The notes below the pieces were generated by a model. That model was given only the letters and a program-made list of their open reading frames with translations. It ran no database searches and had not been told where the DNA came from. 64,000 nt of DNA from Amycolatopsis rubida (GTDB lineage Bacteria; Actinomycetota; Actinomycetes; Mycobacteriales; Pseudonocardiaceae), in contig NZ_FOWC01000001.1 in the NCBI RefSeq assembly GCF_900115345.1, forward strand, positions 1,612,001 through 1,676,000, in the 5' to 3' direction. Of this stretch, positions 33,445 to 41,786 are shown piece by piece. Both the position numbers and the translations under genes were made by a program. Numbering within the stretch: the stretch's first letter is position 1; each line of letters opens with the position of its first letter.

Positions 33445-34188
33445 TCAGCGCAGGTAAAGGCCGCCGTTGGCGTCCCAGCAGGCCCCGGTGACCGAGGCCG
33501 CGCCGGGCGAGGCGAGCAGCGACACCATCCGCGCGATGAACGCCGGGTCGCCGAGCCGTCCGACGGGAATGTTCTTCGTGAAGGATTCGAGGTTGTCCTC
33601 GCCGACGATCGAATGCACCATCGGGCTGTCCAGCGGTCCCGGGGACACGGAGTTCACGGTGACCCCGCGCGAGGCGAGTTCGCGCGCGAACACCTTCGTC
33701 GCGGACATGATCGCGCCCTTGGACGACGCGTAGTGTCCGCCGGTCGCGGTCCCGCCGTTCTGCCCGGCCAGCGACGCCATGTTCACGATTCGCCCGTAGC
33801 CCTGCTCGGCGAAGTACGCGCCGAAGATCTGGCAGGCGGTGAACGTGCCGGTGAAGTTGACCGCGAGGACCGCGTCGAGGTCTTCTGGCGTGATCTCCAT
33901 CAGCGGGGCCGCCTGAGTGCGGGCCGCGTTGTTGACCAGCACCTGGACGCTGCCGAAATCGCGGACGACGTCGTCCTTCAGTTGCGCGAGCGCCGCTCGA
34001 TCCCGCACGTCGACCGCGTAGCCACGGCAACTGCGGAGCTCTGCGGCAAGCTTCTCGGCCGCGTCCCCGTTGACGTCCACGATCGCGACGCGGTAACCCT
34101 CGGCGTGCAGCTGTCGCACGATCGCTTCGCCGAGACCGTTCGCACCACCGGTGACTACCGCGACGTGCGGTTCCGCCGGCGCGCTCAC
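33445..34188 (-). CDS. iacE: Short-chain dehydrogenase/reductase (IacE-like)
   Basis: 247 residues from GTG 34188, whose GTGA overlaps the iacD stop by 4 bases. Classical SDR motifs are VVTGGANGLGEAIV (cofactor loop), VLVNNAA, the catalytic Ser in NMASLAG, and HYASSKGAIM with Tyr and Lys, plus SVSPGPLDSPM. The third-position Asp after strand 2 (IVDVNG) favours NAD(H). In characterised iac pathways IacE converts 2-hydroxyindole-3-acetate towards dioxindole-3-acetate. The longer frame upstream is an artefact of the overlapping iacD gene. Confidence 0.88.
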   Translation of the reverse strand: MSAPAEPHVAVVTGGANGLGEAIVRQLHAEGYRVAIVDVNGDAAEKLAAELRSCRGYAVDVRDRAALAQLKDDVVRDFGSVQVLVNNAARTQAAPLMEITPEDLDAVLAVNFTGTFTACQIFGAYFAEQGYGRIVNMASLAGQNGGTATGGHYASSKGAIMSATKVFARELASRGVTVNSVSPGPLDSPMVHSIVGEDNLESFTKNIPVGRLGDPAFIARMVSLLASPGAASVTGACWDANGGLYLR

Positions 34189-34688
34189 AGCAGGAATCCC
34201 GCGGCCGGAACGGCTTCGTCGCTGTTGACCAACCGGACGACCTTCAACGCGATCCGGTCGCCTGCGGGACCGTCCGGCGAGAACCGGATGCGGTGCACCA
34301 GATCCGCCGCCCACAGGTCGTGGGTGCCGCGCTTGTAGGCGACCAGGATCTGCGCCGAACGCAGCACGACTTCCTCGTCGGACACGGATTCCGGCACGAA
34401 GCGCGACACCGTGCGCACTGTGCGGGCGGAATCGACGGCGGCGAGTGCGTAGCCCTCGGTCATCCGCGCGATGCGCATCTGCCGCATCCGCGCGTCGTCG
34501 TAGACCATGTTCAGCGAGCCGGCGAAATCGTCGGTCTCGCGGTCGATCGGGATGACGTAAATGCCGTCTTCGGTGAACAGCTTTTCCCACACGTGGTATT
34601 CCGTGCGGTCCAGCAGTTCCGCCTCGCGGTTGACCAGGTCGACGGCGCGCGCGACACGGGTGTCGGTGGTGGGGATGGTTTCAGTCAT
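34185..34688 (-). CDS. iacD: Aromatic-ring-hydroxylating dioxygenase beta subunit (IacD)
   Basis: 167 residues with the SnoaL-like/ring-hydroxylating beta-subunit fold: AVDLVNREAELLDRTEYHVWEKLFTEDGIYVIPIDRETDD, AVDSARTVRTVSRFVPESV, and ILVAYKRGTHDLWAADLVHRIRFSPDG. The beta subunit is structural in the alpha3beta3 oxygenase. The start overlaps the 3' end of iacC by 8 bp, and its own stop overlaps iacE. Assigned IacD from the neighbours and size. Confidence 0.88.
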   Translation of the reverse strand: MTETIPTTDTRVARAVDLVNREAELLDRTEYHVWEKLFTEDGIYVIPIDRETDDFAGSLNMVYDDARMRQMRIARMTEGYALAAVDSARTVRTVSRFVPESVSDEEVVLRSAQILVAYKRGTHDLWAADLVHRIRFSPDGPAGDRIALKVVRLVNSDEAVPAAGFLL

Positions 34689-35952
34689 CGCCCATCATTT
34701 CCTTCCACTGGGCGTACGCGGCGCGCATGCCGGTTTCGTCGGTGACGTGCGAGGTCGGCCAGCCTTCGGGGCTCGCCTTTTCCCTCGCGAGCCCGCGGTT
34801 GACCAGGATCGGCAGGTCCGGGCCGCCGTGCGCGCCCCGCTGCACGCGGTCCCAGCCTTCGGCGTCGTCCGGCGTGCCGAAGCCGAAGGGGCCCTGGAAG
34901 TGTTCGTGGATGCGCAGCCGTTCGCGGTTGACCACGTCCAGCTCCGGCGGTCCGTCGGGACCGATCGCGACGTGCTCGATCAGCGTCTCGTTGGCCGAAA
35001 TCGGCCGCAGCACCCGGAAAAACGCCGCGGACATCGAGACGTTCGGGAACAGGTTGAGGTTGAACCCGGTGCCGTGCATGGCCCGGACCACCTTGCGCAC
35101 CTGCGCCTCGTCCAGGGTCTTCGACAGCTCGGCCACGACGTGGTCGAACCGGCCCTGGAGCGGCTCGGTGCCGTCGTCGACGTCCAGGTCGGAGTGCTCC
35201 GGCACCATCTGCATGACGCTGTGCCCGTTGCCGAGCGAATGCGTGATCGCCGACGGATCGGTCATGAACGACATCATGTCGGCGGTTTCCGCGTCCACCG
35301 AAGCCATCCACGACCGGTGCACGATCGGGAAGTGGTAGCCGTCGGTGGTGTTTTCCAGCTGGATCTTCCAGTTGCCGCGGAACCTGAACTGGTGCTTGCC
35401 GAGCACCTTGATCGGGTAACCGCCGCCCTGCTTCATGAAACGGTCGATCCACAGTTTGGCGTCGCCGAGGAAGTCCTCAAGGGACTCGCCGTCCTCGGCG
35501 AAGGTCGCGAAAACCATGCCGCCGTACGACTCGGTGCGCAGTTTCTTCAGCGACAGCTCGCCCTTTTCCAAGACGCCTTCGTAGCCGTCCGGGTAAGGGA
35601 TGCCGCGCAGCTTGCCGTCGAGGCCGTAGCTCCAGGCGTGGTACGGGCAGGTGAAGCCGTTGGCTTTGCCGCTCGGCTTCTCGCACAGGCTCGCGCCGCG
35701 GTGGCGGCAGCGGTTGAGCATCGTGTGCAGCGTGCCCTTGCGGTCCCGCGTCACGATTACCGGCTGGCGGCCGACGTACGTGGACTTGAAGTTGCCCGGC
35801 TGCGCCAGCTCGCTGACGTGTGCGACCCACACCCACGAACGCTCGAAGATCTGCGTCATCTCGCGTTCGAAGATTTCCGGGTCGGTGTAAAGCCGCGCGG
35901 CCACCCGGTCGCTTTCGGCGAAATCGGCGGGAACAACGGTGTTCTCAGTCAT
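34681..35952 (-). CDS. iacC: Rieske dioxygenase alpha subunit (IacC)
   Basis: 423 residues. The Rieske [2Fe-2S] site is C82-x-H84 and C102-x2-H105 (RCRHRGASLC ... TCPYHAWSYG). The mononuclear iron site begins D204-x2-H207-x4-H212 (NTTDGYHFPIVHRSW), with the Asp ligand expected in the C-terminal third. In iac clusters IacCD with IacF oxygenates the dioxindole-3-acetate intermediate on the way to catechol. iacB ends 13 bases upstream. Length is normal for the family and no key residue is missing. Confidence 0.92.
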   Translation of the reverse strand: MTENTVVPADFAESDRVAARLYTDPEIFEREMTQIFERSWVWVAHVSELAQPGNFKSTYVGRQPVIVTRDRKGTLHTMLNRCRHRGASLCEKPSGKANGFTCPYHAWSYGLDGKLRGIPYPDGYEGVLEKGELSLKKLRTESYGGMVFATFAEDGESLEDFLGDAKLWIDRFMKQGGGYPIKVLGKHQFRFRGNWKIQLENTTDGYHFPIVHRSWMASVDAETADMMSFMTDPSAITHSLGNGHSVMQMVPEHSDLDVDDGTEPLQGRFDHVVAELSKTLDEAQVRKVVRAMHGTGFNLNLFPNVSMSAAFFRVLRPISANETLIEHVAIGPDGPPELDVVNRERLRIHEHFQGPFGFGTPDDAEGWDRVQRGAHGGPDLPILVNRGLAREKASPEGWPTSHVTDETGMRAAYAQWKEMMGDD

Positions 35953-35965
35953 GAGGTCTCCGATT

Positions 35966-36346
35966 TCAGTCGGGCAGTTCGACGTCTTCGCGGACGGTCA
36001 GCGGTCGGCCGATGCGGGCTTCGATCTTGGCGAAGCGCCACAGCTTGACGCCGTTGCTGCCGACCTCTGTGGTGCGCAGCAGGTTGCAGCCTGCCTTGAC
36101 GGTTTCCTGGCTGTCGGCGTCGGCCAGGAGGTAGCAGGTCCACGGCCAGCCCTCAGACGGGCCGACCATGTGCGAATCGTCGTCGATGTCGCCGATGAAA
36201 GTGATGCCGGGCAACGCTTTCAGCTGGTCCATCATGGACACGAAGGACTGCCAGACGTCGCCGATGGTGATGCCGTCGGCGGGCAGGTCGAAGAAGTTCT
36301 GGTTGATGCCGATGCAGAAAAGCACCCGCAGGGGCTGCGTGCTCAC
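35966..36346 (-). CDS. iacB: IacB-like protein
   Basis: 126 residues, without signal peptide or membrane segment. It has LRVLFCIGINQNFFDLP, GDVWQSFVSMMDQLKALPGITFIGDIDDDSHMVGP, WTCYLLADADSQETVKAGCNLLRTTEVG and LWRFAKIEARIGRPL. The alternation suggests a ferredoxin-like alpha/beta-barrel fold similar to small ABM/muconolactone-isomerase-like proteins. It sits between iacA and iacC, the position of the poorly understood iacB gene, and its size fits. The GTG start has GAGGAG about 10 bases upstream. Biochemical role is not settled in the family. Confidence 0.78.
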   Translation of the reverse strand: MSTQPLRVLFCIGINQNFFDLPADGITIGDVWQSFVSMMDQLKALPGITFIGDIDDDSHMVGPSEGWPWTCYLLADADSQETVKAGCNLLRTTEVGSNGVKLWRFAKIEARIGRPLTVREDVELPD

Positions 36347-36378
36347 AGTCGGAGACTCCTCGTCGTGGTGGTGGCTGG

Positions 36379-37500
36379 TCAGCGGAATCCGGGGCTGGTC
36401 GGCGGCTGTCCCAGGAGCACCGCGCCGGCGGCGTCGTGGATGGCCGGGCCCAGGAACGCATGCTGCTTGGGTACCAGTGCGTCGCCCTGAAGTCCACGCA
36501 GCGGGTGCGTCGAGTAGATCGGCGCGGTGCCGGAAATCTCGACGAGCTTCGAGACGACCTCCGAGGACGTCTTGGCGAGGTGCGCGGACGAAAGCCGCAG
36601 CTGGGCGTTCTGCTCGTCGCTGGCCTCGCCGCCGGAAACGATGGTGTCCCAGACCTCGTGGCTGACCTCGTAGAACCAGGCGCGGGCGGACCGCAGCGCG
36701 GCCTCGGCGTCGGCGTACCCGGTGCGGTAGTAGCCGCGGTCGGCGAGCTTCGGCGCACCGGTGACGCCGGTGTAGCCAGCGCCGACCTCACGGGCGTGGT
36801 CGAGCGCGGCGCGCGCGACACCCGCGCCGACGATGGCGAGAACCTGTGCGGCGTAAGCGATCGTGGGGTAGCGGTAGAGCGGTTCGTCCACTGTGGGCGC
36901 GCCGCCGCGGATGAACGTCCACTCGCGCGGGACCTCGACGTCGCGTACGACCAGGTCGAACGAACCGGTGCCGCGCATGCCGACGACGTCCCATTCCGGA
37001 ACGATCTCGACCTGCTCGGGCCGCAGCAGCGCGGTCCGCGGTTTCCCGCCGGTCGATTCGTCGCCGGGGATGCCGACGCCGAGGATGTCCGCACCCATGC
37101 AGCCGCTGGCGAACTTCCACCGGCCGTCCAGGCGGAAGCCGCTCTCGGTCGCCGGGGCGGCCTGGACCGGGAAGAGCCCGCCGGCGAAGGCGACGTCCGG
37201 ACCGTCTTTGTACAGCTCGGCCTGCGTGTCGAGCGGGAGCGCGGCGAGGTAGATCAGCGACGAGCCGAAGCTGGCGACCCAGCCGGTCGAACCGTCCACT
37301 GTGGAAATCCGCTCGATCAGGCGGAGGAATTCGGCGGGCGGGAGCGGGTCGCCGCCGAACTTCGCCGGCGTGCTGGCCCGGTAGATGCCGAGCTGCTTGA
37401 GCCGGTCGATGAAGTCCCGCGGAACGTAGCGCTGCTGCTGGAACTCGTCCTTGCGCTTGGCGAGCTCGGCGAGCACCTCCTCCATGGTGACTGCGCTCAT
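36379..37500 (-). CDS. iacA: Flavin-dependent indole-3-acetate monooxygenase (IacA), acyl-CoA dehydrogenase fold
   Basis: 373 residues with the acyl-CoA dehydrogenase/group D monooxygenase fold: N-terminal helices (IDRLKQLGIYRASTPAKFGGDPLPPAEFLRLIERISTVDGSTGWVASFG), a beta domain (GRWKFASGCMGADILGVGI, EWDVVGMRGTGSFDLVVRDVEVPREWTF), and a C-terminal helical bundle ending STHPLRGLQGDALVPKQHAFLG. Such enzymes use reduced flavin from a partner reductase, here IacG. IacA starts the pathway by hydroxylating the indole ring. GAGGAG lies 6 bases before the ATG. It heads the iacA-F run; the 136-base gap to the divergent kinase must hold its promoter. Confidence 0.9.
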   Translation of the reverse strand: MSAVTMEEVLAELAKRKDEFQQQRYVPRDFIDRLKQLGIYRASTPAKFGGDPLPPAEFLRLIERISTVDGSTGWVASFGSSLIYLAALPLDTQAELYKDGPDVAFAGGLFPVQAAPATESGFRLDGRWKFASGCMGADILGVGIPGDESTGGKPRTALLRPEQVEIVPEWDVVGMRGTGSFDLVVRDVEVPREWTFIRGGAPTVDEPLYRYPTIAYAAQVLAIVGAGVARAALDHAREVGAGYTGVTGAPKLADRGYYRTGYADAEAALRSARAWFYEVSHEVWDTIVSGGEASDEQNAQLRLSSAHLAKTSSEVVSKLVEISGTAPIYSTHPLRGLQGDALVPKQHAFLGPAIHDAAGAVLLGQPPTSPGFR

Positions 37501-37624
37501 CGCTGCTCCTCAGAATGCCGGTGCGGTCGCTGTCGACGGTACGAAGGACGCCGCCGCGCGGGAATTGGTAGTGCCTGAGCGGGCGTAGGGGATTTCTTCA
37601 GTGCGAGCCGCCAGCCAGGGGCTT

Positions 37625-37630
37625 TACGCT
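37625..37630 (+). promoter_or_regulatory. Candidate -10 hexamer TACGCT for the leaderless PAS kinase gene
   Basis: TACGCT is followed by 6 bases and ATG 37637 with no Shine-Dalgarno sequence. This fits leaderless transcription from the region shared with iacA. Confidence 0.4.
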
Positions 37631-37636
37631 GAGCCG

Positions 37637-39094
37637 ATGGAGGCAGACCCGCGCGCGCCCGAGCTGACGACGCACGATTTCGTCGCGATGCTCAACGCCA
37701 GCCGCACGTGCGTGCTCGTGCACGACGGCGCGACGAAGAACATCCTGTGGGCCAATCCGGCCGCCTGCGAGATGCTCGAATGGAGCGTCACCGAGCTGCG
37801 GCCGCTGAAGGCGAACCACATGAGCAGCTCCGCGCAGCAATACGACCGGGTGATCGGGCGGGCGTGGCTGCAGGAGGCGGTCGACAAGGGCGTCAGCCGG
37901 ATCGAATGGCACTACCGCACGAAATCCGGCCGGGTGATTCCGACGGACGCGGTGGCCACGCGGGTCGAGCTGGCTCAGGGCCCGGCGGTGATGGTGCAGT
38001 TCCGCGACATCGAACGCGAGCAGGAAATCGAGCGTGAGCTGCGGTTGACCACGTCCTGGGTGGACGCACTGGCCCGGCAGACGTCGGCGGTCGCGTTGAT
38101 GCTCGACGGCTCGGGCGAGCTGCGGTTCGCGACAGACTCCGCGGTCGCGCTGTTCGGGGCGACGCCGGATGAACCGCTCGGCCGCCTGACCGACTACGCC
38201 AGCCTGCGGCTCGACGACCGTCCGGCCACCTGGGACGAGGTCCGCGAACGCGCGGTGCCTGCCACGCAGGTACGGCTGGAAATCCAGGGCAGGGTGTGGC
38301 TGGAAGGGAGCGTCGAACGGCTTCGAGAGCCTGGTGGAGACGCGTTTCTGCTGCTGCTCTACGACGTGTCCGAGCGCATCCGCGGCGAGGTTCGGCGCGA
38401 GCGTGAGCTGCACCGGGAGAACTACCTGGCGCGCTACACCGCGATGGGCGACATGGCGATGGCGATCGCGCACGAACTGAGCCAGCCGCTCGCCGCGGCG
38501 GGCAACTTCCTGGCCGGCGTCCGGTCGCGGACGCTTGATGCCGAGCCGGTCGTGTACGGCATCGACAGCGCGGTCCGGCAGATCGAGCGGGCGAGCCAGA
38601 TCGTGTCGTCCGTGCGCGCGTTCGTCGGGCATCTGGAGCAGGTGGAGCAGGTCGCCGACCTCAACGAGATCGTCGAGGAATGCCTGTACTTCGTGCGGTT
38701 GCGAGCTGAACCGGCCGCGATCGAGGTGACCTTCGAGCGGTCCGCCGAAGCCGTGCCGGTGCACTGCGAACGCGTGCTGACCGGCCAGGTCGTGCTCAAC
38801 CTGTGCTTCAACGCGATCGAGGAAATGGCCCAGTGCCCGCAGCAGCGGCGGCGACTGGTGCTCACCACGCGCCGCGACGGCGACACCGGCGTGGTCACCG
38901 TGGACGATCGCGGCCGCGGCTTCCCGCGCAATCCGTTCGACGAGTCGTTCACCGCGAAGGAGCGCGGCAGCGGCATCGGACTGGCGCTGAGCCACCGCAT
39001 CATCACCCGCCAGCACGGGACGATCTGGGCCGAACACCGCGCGGGCGGCGGTTCGCGCTTCGGCTTCGCACTGCCCGCGACCGGCCCGGGTTAG
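37637..39094 (+). CDS. PAS-domain sensor histidine kinase of the iac cluster
   Basis: 485 residues, cytoplasmic. The first PAS domain spans about residues 12-130 (NASRTCVLVHDGATKNILWANPAACEMLEWSVTELRPL ... GRVIPTDAVATRV). A second degenerate PAS lies at 140-235. The HisKA domain carries phospho-acceptor H279 in IAHELSQPLAAAGNFL. The HATPase domain has LNLCFNAIEEMA (N box), DDRGRGFP and GSGIGLALSHRI. The layout resembles FixL/StyS-type soluble sensors. Divergent from iacA and followed by iacG, it is a probable detector of indoleacetate or an intermediate, with the FixJ-type regulator at 41172-41786 as partner. Confidence 0.88.
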   Translation: MEADPRAPELTTHDFVAMLNASRTCVLVHDGATKNILWANPAACEMLEWSVTELRPLKANHMSSSAQQYDRVIGRAWLQEAVDKGVSRIEWHYRTKSGRVIPTDAVATRVELAQGPAVMVQFRDIEREQEIERELRLTTSWVDALARQTSAVALMLDGSGELRFATDSAVALFGATPDEPLGRLTDYASLRLDDRPATWDEVRERAVPATQVRLEIQGRVWLEGSVERLREPGGDAFLLLLYDVSERIRGEVRRERELHRENYLARYTAMGDMAMAIAHELSQPLAAAGNFLAGVRSRTLDAEPVVYGIDSAVRQIERASQIVSSVRAFVGHLEQVEQVADLNEIVEECLYFVRLRAEPAAIEVTFERSAEAVPVHCERVLTGQVVLNLCFNAIEEMAQCPQQRRRLVLTTRRDGDTGVVTVDDRGRGFPRNPFDESFTAKERGSGIGLALSHRIITRQHGTIWAEHRAGGGSRFGFALPATGPG

Positions 39095-39190
39095 GAATTC
39101 TTCAGCTACGCCGGGGAAGTTCTCGATATCCCGGGACCGGTGCGGCTTTGTACGGTCGAGACAGTCCCGGCCCCAGTACTAGGAGGCATC

Positions 39191-39697
39191 GTGTCCGAGC
39201 TGACCCGGACCCAGCGCGAATTCCGCACCGCGATGGCCAACCTCTCCGCGGCCGTCAACGTCGTGACCACCGCGGGCCCGCACGGCCTCGCCGGGATGAC
39301 GGTGAGCGCCGCCTGCTCGGTCACCGACAGCCCGCCGACCGTGCTTGTGTGCGTCAACCGGTCGAGCCGGTCGCACGCGATCCTGGTCGGCAACGGCCAG
39401 GTCTGCGTCAACGTCCTCGGCCCCGGCCAGGAGGACCTGGCCATGCACTTCGCCGGCGCGACGAAGGTGCCGACCGCCGAACGCTTCGAGCAGGACTGCT
39501 GGGACCTCGGCAGCGAGGACGCCCCGGTCCTGCGCGGCGCGGCGGCCTCGCTGGTCGGCCGGATCGTCGCCGAACAGGAGCACGGATCGCATTCGGTGCT
39601 GTTCGTGGAGATCGAGAAGGTGCTGACCGCGCCGGACAGCGGTGCTTTGGTGTACTTCCAGCGTCGCTTCCACCGGCTTGCCGCACTCAGCGCCTGA
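39191..39697 (+). CDS. iacG: Flavin reductase (IacG-like)
   Basis: 168 residues from GTG 39191, chosen because AGGAGG at 39181-39186 sits 4 bases upstream. The flavin reductase-like FMN-binding split barrel shows FRTAMANLSAAVNVVTTAGPHGLAGMTVSAACSVTDSPPTVLVCVNRSSRSH, VCVNVLG, and GALVYFQRRFHRL at the end. It supplies reduced FMN or FAD to the IacA monooxygenase. It is first of three tightly spaced plus-strand genes: the 85-residue protein starts 13 bases later and couples to the amidase. Confidence 0.88.
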   Translation: MSELTRTQREFRTAMANLSAAVNVVTTAGPHGLAGMTVSAACSVTDSPPTVLVCVNRSSRSHAILVGNGQVCVNVLGPGQEDLAMHFAGATKVPTAERFEQDCWDLGSEDAPVLRGAAASLVGRIVAEQEHGSHSVLFVEIEKVLTAPDSGALVYFQRRFHRLAALSA

Positions 39698-39710
39698 TCG
39701 AGGAGAACCC

Positions 39711-39968
39711 GTGGACCGGATGACCCTGACCTGCTACAACGACACGCACGGCTACGGCTGGCGGCACGTCGATCTCTTCGTGCACGACGAGCACGGCCGC
39801 GAACTGGACTGGGTGCACTGGCAGGTCCCGGCAGACGGCCCGGACGCCGCCGACGAGGCCACCGCGCGCGTCGAACCGCTGCTGCGCCGGACGTCCGGGT
39901 GGCGGCACGCGGTCAGCGCGAGCGGCATGGACTACTGGACCGCCGACGCCGCCTGGACCCAGCCGTGA
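39711..39968 (+). CDS. Small uncharacterised protein in the iac cluster
   Basis: 85 residues from GTG 39711, with GAGGAG just upstream. It is acidic, rich in Trp and His (WRHVDLFVHDEHGRELDWVHWQVP), and ends MDYWTADAAWTQP. There is no signal peptide, membrane helix or recognised motif. The Trp/His content suggests a small-ligand or metal-binding role, which is speculation. Its stop overlaps the iacH start by 4 bases (GTGA), so it is made together with the amidase. I do not recognise it from the characterised proteobacterial iac clusters. Confidence 0.7.
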   Translation: MDRMTLTCYNDTHGYGWRHVDLFVHDEHGRELDWVHWQVPADGPDAADEATARVEPLLRRTSGWRHAVSASGMDYWTADAAWTQP

Positions 39969-41182
39969 CCGGCCCGTGGTCGCTGCGCGCCCTGGTCGCC
40001 GATCTGACCGCTGGCCGGACGACACCGGAAGCCGCCGTCGCGGAGGCGCGCTCGCGGATCGCGGCGGCGTCTTTCGATGCTTGGGTTTCGTCGGCTTACG
40101 TGCCTGCGTCGACGGGGCCGCTGGGCGGAGTTCCGTTGGGCGTCAAGGACATCATCGACCTGGCCGGACTCCCGACCCGCTGCGGTTCCGTCCTGCGCGC
40201 GGAGGCTCCACCGGCCACTGTGGACGCTTCGATCGTCGGCGAATGGCGGCGGGCCGGAGCGGTGCCGATCGGCAAGACGGTCACCACGGAATTCGCTTTC
40301 TTCGCACCGGGTCCCACGGATAATCCCGCGGCACCCGGCCACACCCCCGGCGGTTCCTCCAGCGGTTCCGCCGCCGCCGTTGCCGCTGGCCACGTCCCGC
40401 TGGCTTTGGGCTCGCAGACCGCTGGCTCGGTGACCCGACCGGCCGCGTTCTGCGGAGTCGCCTCGCTGGTCATGAGCCGAGGCCGGTTCCCGGTCGACGG
40501 CGTCACCGGCCTGAGCCCGAGCCTGGACAGCCACGGCATGCTCACCGCGACGGTTTCCGATCTGGCCTTGGCCTGGTCAGCGCTGTCGGGGGAGCCCGAG
40601 GTTGCCGCTTGTTCGGCACCGCGATTGCTGGTCTGGTCCCCAACCGACGTGAGCCCAGCTATGCGGAACGCGCTGCAAACCGCGGTTTCTCTGCTGCGTG
40701 CCGACGGTGCCGTGGTCGACGAATTCCCGGACCCTGCTTTGGTGCTTGGTTTGACCGCCGCACACCCCGTGGTGATGGCTTACGAAGCGGCGCGGGAACG
40801 CTCTGTCGAGCTTGCTTCTGCGGACCGTCTCAGCGCCCCGCTGGCGCAACTGCTGCGTACCGGCGCGGAGATGCCGCGCGCCGAGTACGAGGCCGCACTG
40901 GACGTCGTCGCTTCCGGCGCTGCCCGGCTAGCCGACCTAGGGACCGGCTACGACGCCGTCCTCGCCCCAGCCGCGCTCGGTTCGGCCCCCGCCGGCCTGG
41001 CTGCGACCGGCGATCCCGCGCTCAGCCGCCCGTGGCAGGCACTGGGCCTCCCGGTCGTCGCCGTCCCGGGCCTGCGCGACGAAGCTCGCTTGCCGCTGGG
41101 ATTGCAGCTGGTCGGCAAGGCTTCCGGCGAGGCTGCGCTGCTGGGTACGGGCTGCTGGGTGGAGACCGCGCTCAAACGGTGA
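39965..41182 (+). CDS. iacH: Amidase signature family enzyme (IacH)
   Basis: 405 residues. The amidase signature triad is visible: Lys in VPLGVKDIIDLAG, cis-Ser and nucleophile Ser in GHTPGGSSSGSAAAVAAG and QTAGSVTRPAAFCG. The C-terminal part includes WQALGLPVVAVPGL and PLGLQLVGKASGEA. It is somewhat shorter than typical amidases. iacH genes accompany iac clusters, but their hydrolytic substrate is uncertain; an indoleacetamide-like or conjugate substrate is plausible. GTG 39965 overlaps the preceding stop. Its 3' end overlaps the convergent response regulator by 11 bp. Confidence 0.87.
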   Translation: MTGPWSLRALVADLTAGRTTPEAAVAEARSRIAAASFDAWVSSAYVPASTGPLGGVPLGVKDIIDLAGLPTRCGSVLRAEAPPATVDASIVGEWRRAGAVPIGKTVTTEFAFFAPGPTDNPAAPGHTPGGSSSGSAAAVAAGHVPLALGSQTAGSVTRPAAFCGVASLVMSRGRFPVDGVTGLSPSLDSHGMLTATVSDLALAWSALSGEPEVAACSAPRLLVWSPTDVSPAMRNALQTAVSLLRADGAVVDEFPDPALVLGLTAAHPVVMAYEAARERSVELASADRLSAPLAQLLRTGAEMPRAEYEAALDVVASGAARLADLGTGYDAVLAPAALGSAPAGLAATGDPALSRPWQALGLPVVAVPGLRDEARLPLGLQLVGKASGEAALLGTGCWVETALKR

Positions 41183-41786
41183 CGCGATGGGTGAGGATGT
41201 CGCGGACCAGCGTCCCCAAGCTGTCCGCTGAGGTCTTCGCCTTGATCCGGGCCCGATGCACGTCGACGGTTTTGACGCTGGTGCCCAGCCGGTGCGCGAT
41301 CGCCTGGCTGGGCATCCCGTCGACCACCAGCCGAAGTACTTCGCGCTCGCGCTGAGTCAGCGTGTCGAGCCGGGCCCGGACCGCCTGCCGCTCCGCGTGC
41401 TCCGCGAACCGGCGGCGGGCCTCGATGAGCTGGGTCTGGACCACCTCGACCATGCGCTGGGCCTGGTAGGGCTTCTCCAGGAAATCGACCGCCCCCGCGG
41501 TGAGCGCCCGGACCGACATCGGAATGTCGCCGTGCGCGGAACAGAAGATCAGCGGAGCCGGGCAGTCGATTTCCGCGAGCTTTTCCTGCAGCTGAAAACC
41601 GCTGATCGCCGGCATGCGCACGTCGACGATCACGACCGCGGGTTCGGCCGGATCGAATTCGTCGAGGAATGTCTGGGCGTCCGGGTACGTCAACGCCTGC
41701 ACGCCGACGCTCTCCAGCAGGAACACCAGGGACTGCCGGAGATCCTCGTCGTCGTCCACCACGTGCACGACCGGGTCGTCGCTCAT
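41172..41786 (-). CDS. FixJ/NarL-type response regulator of the iac cluster
   Basis: 204 residues. The receiver domain has HVVDDDEDLRQSL, phospho-acceptor D55 (VVIVDVRMPAISG), a switch region LIFCSAHGD and Lys in FLEKPYQ. The LuxR-type helix-turn-helix follows (LDTLTQREREVLRLVVDGMPSQAIAHRLGTSVKTVDVHRARIKAK). Overall it is of the FixJ/StyR class. Its ATG overlaps the iacI stop by 4 bp, so it is expressed with a catabolic gene. The likely cognate kinase is the PAS kinase at 37637-39094. No MarR-type iacR is seen in the cluster. Confidence 0.9.
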   Translation of the reverse strand: MSDDPVVHVVDDDEDLRQSLVFLLESVGVQALTYPDAQTFLDEFDPAEPAVVIVDVRMPAISGFQLQEKLAEIDCPAPLIFCSAHGDIPMSVRALTAGAVDFLEKPYQAQRMVEVVQTQLIEARRRFAEHAERQAVRARLDTLTQREREVLRLVVDGMPSQAIAHRLGTSVKTVDVHRARIKAKTSADSLGTLVRDILTHRVTV

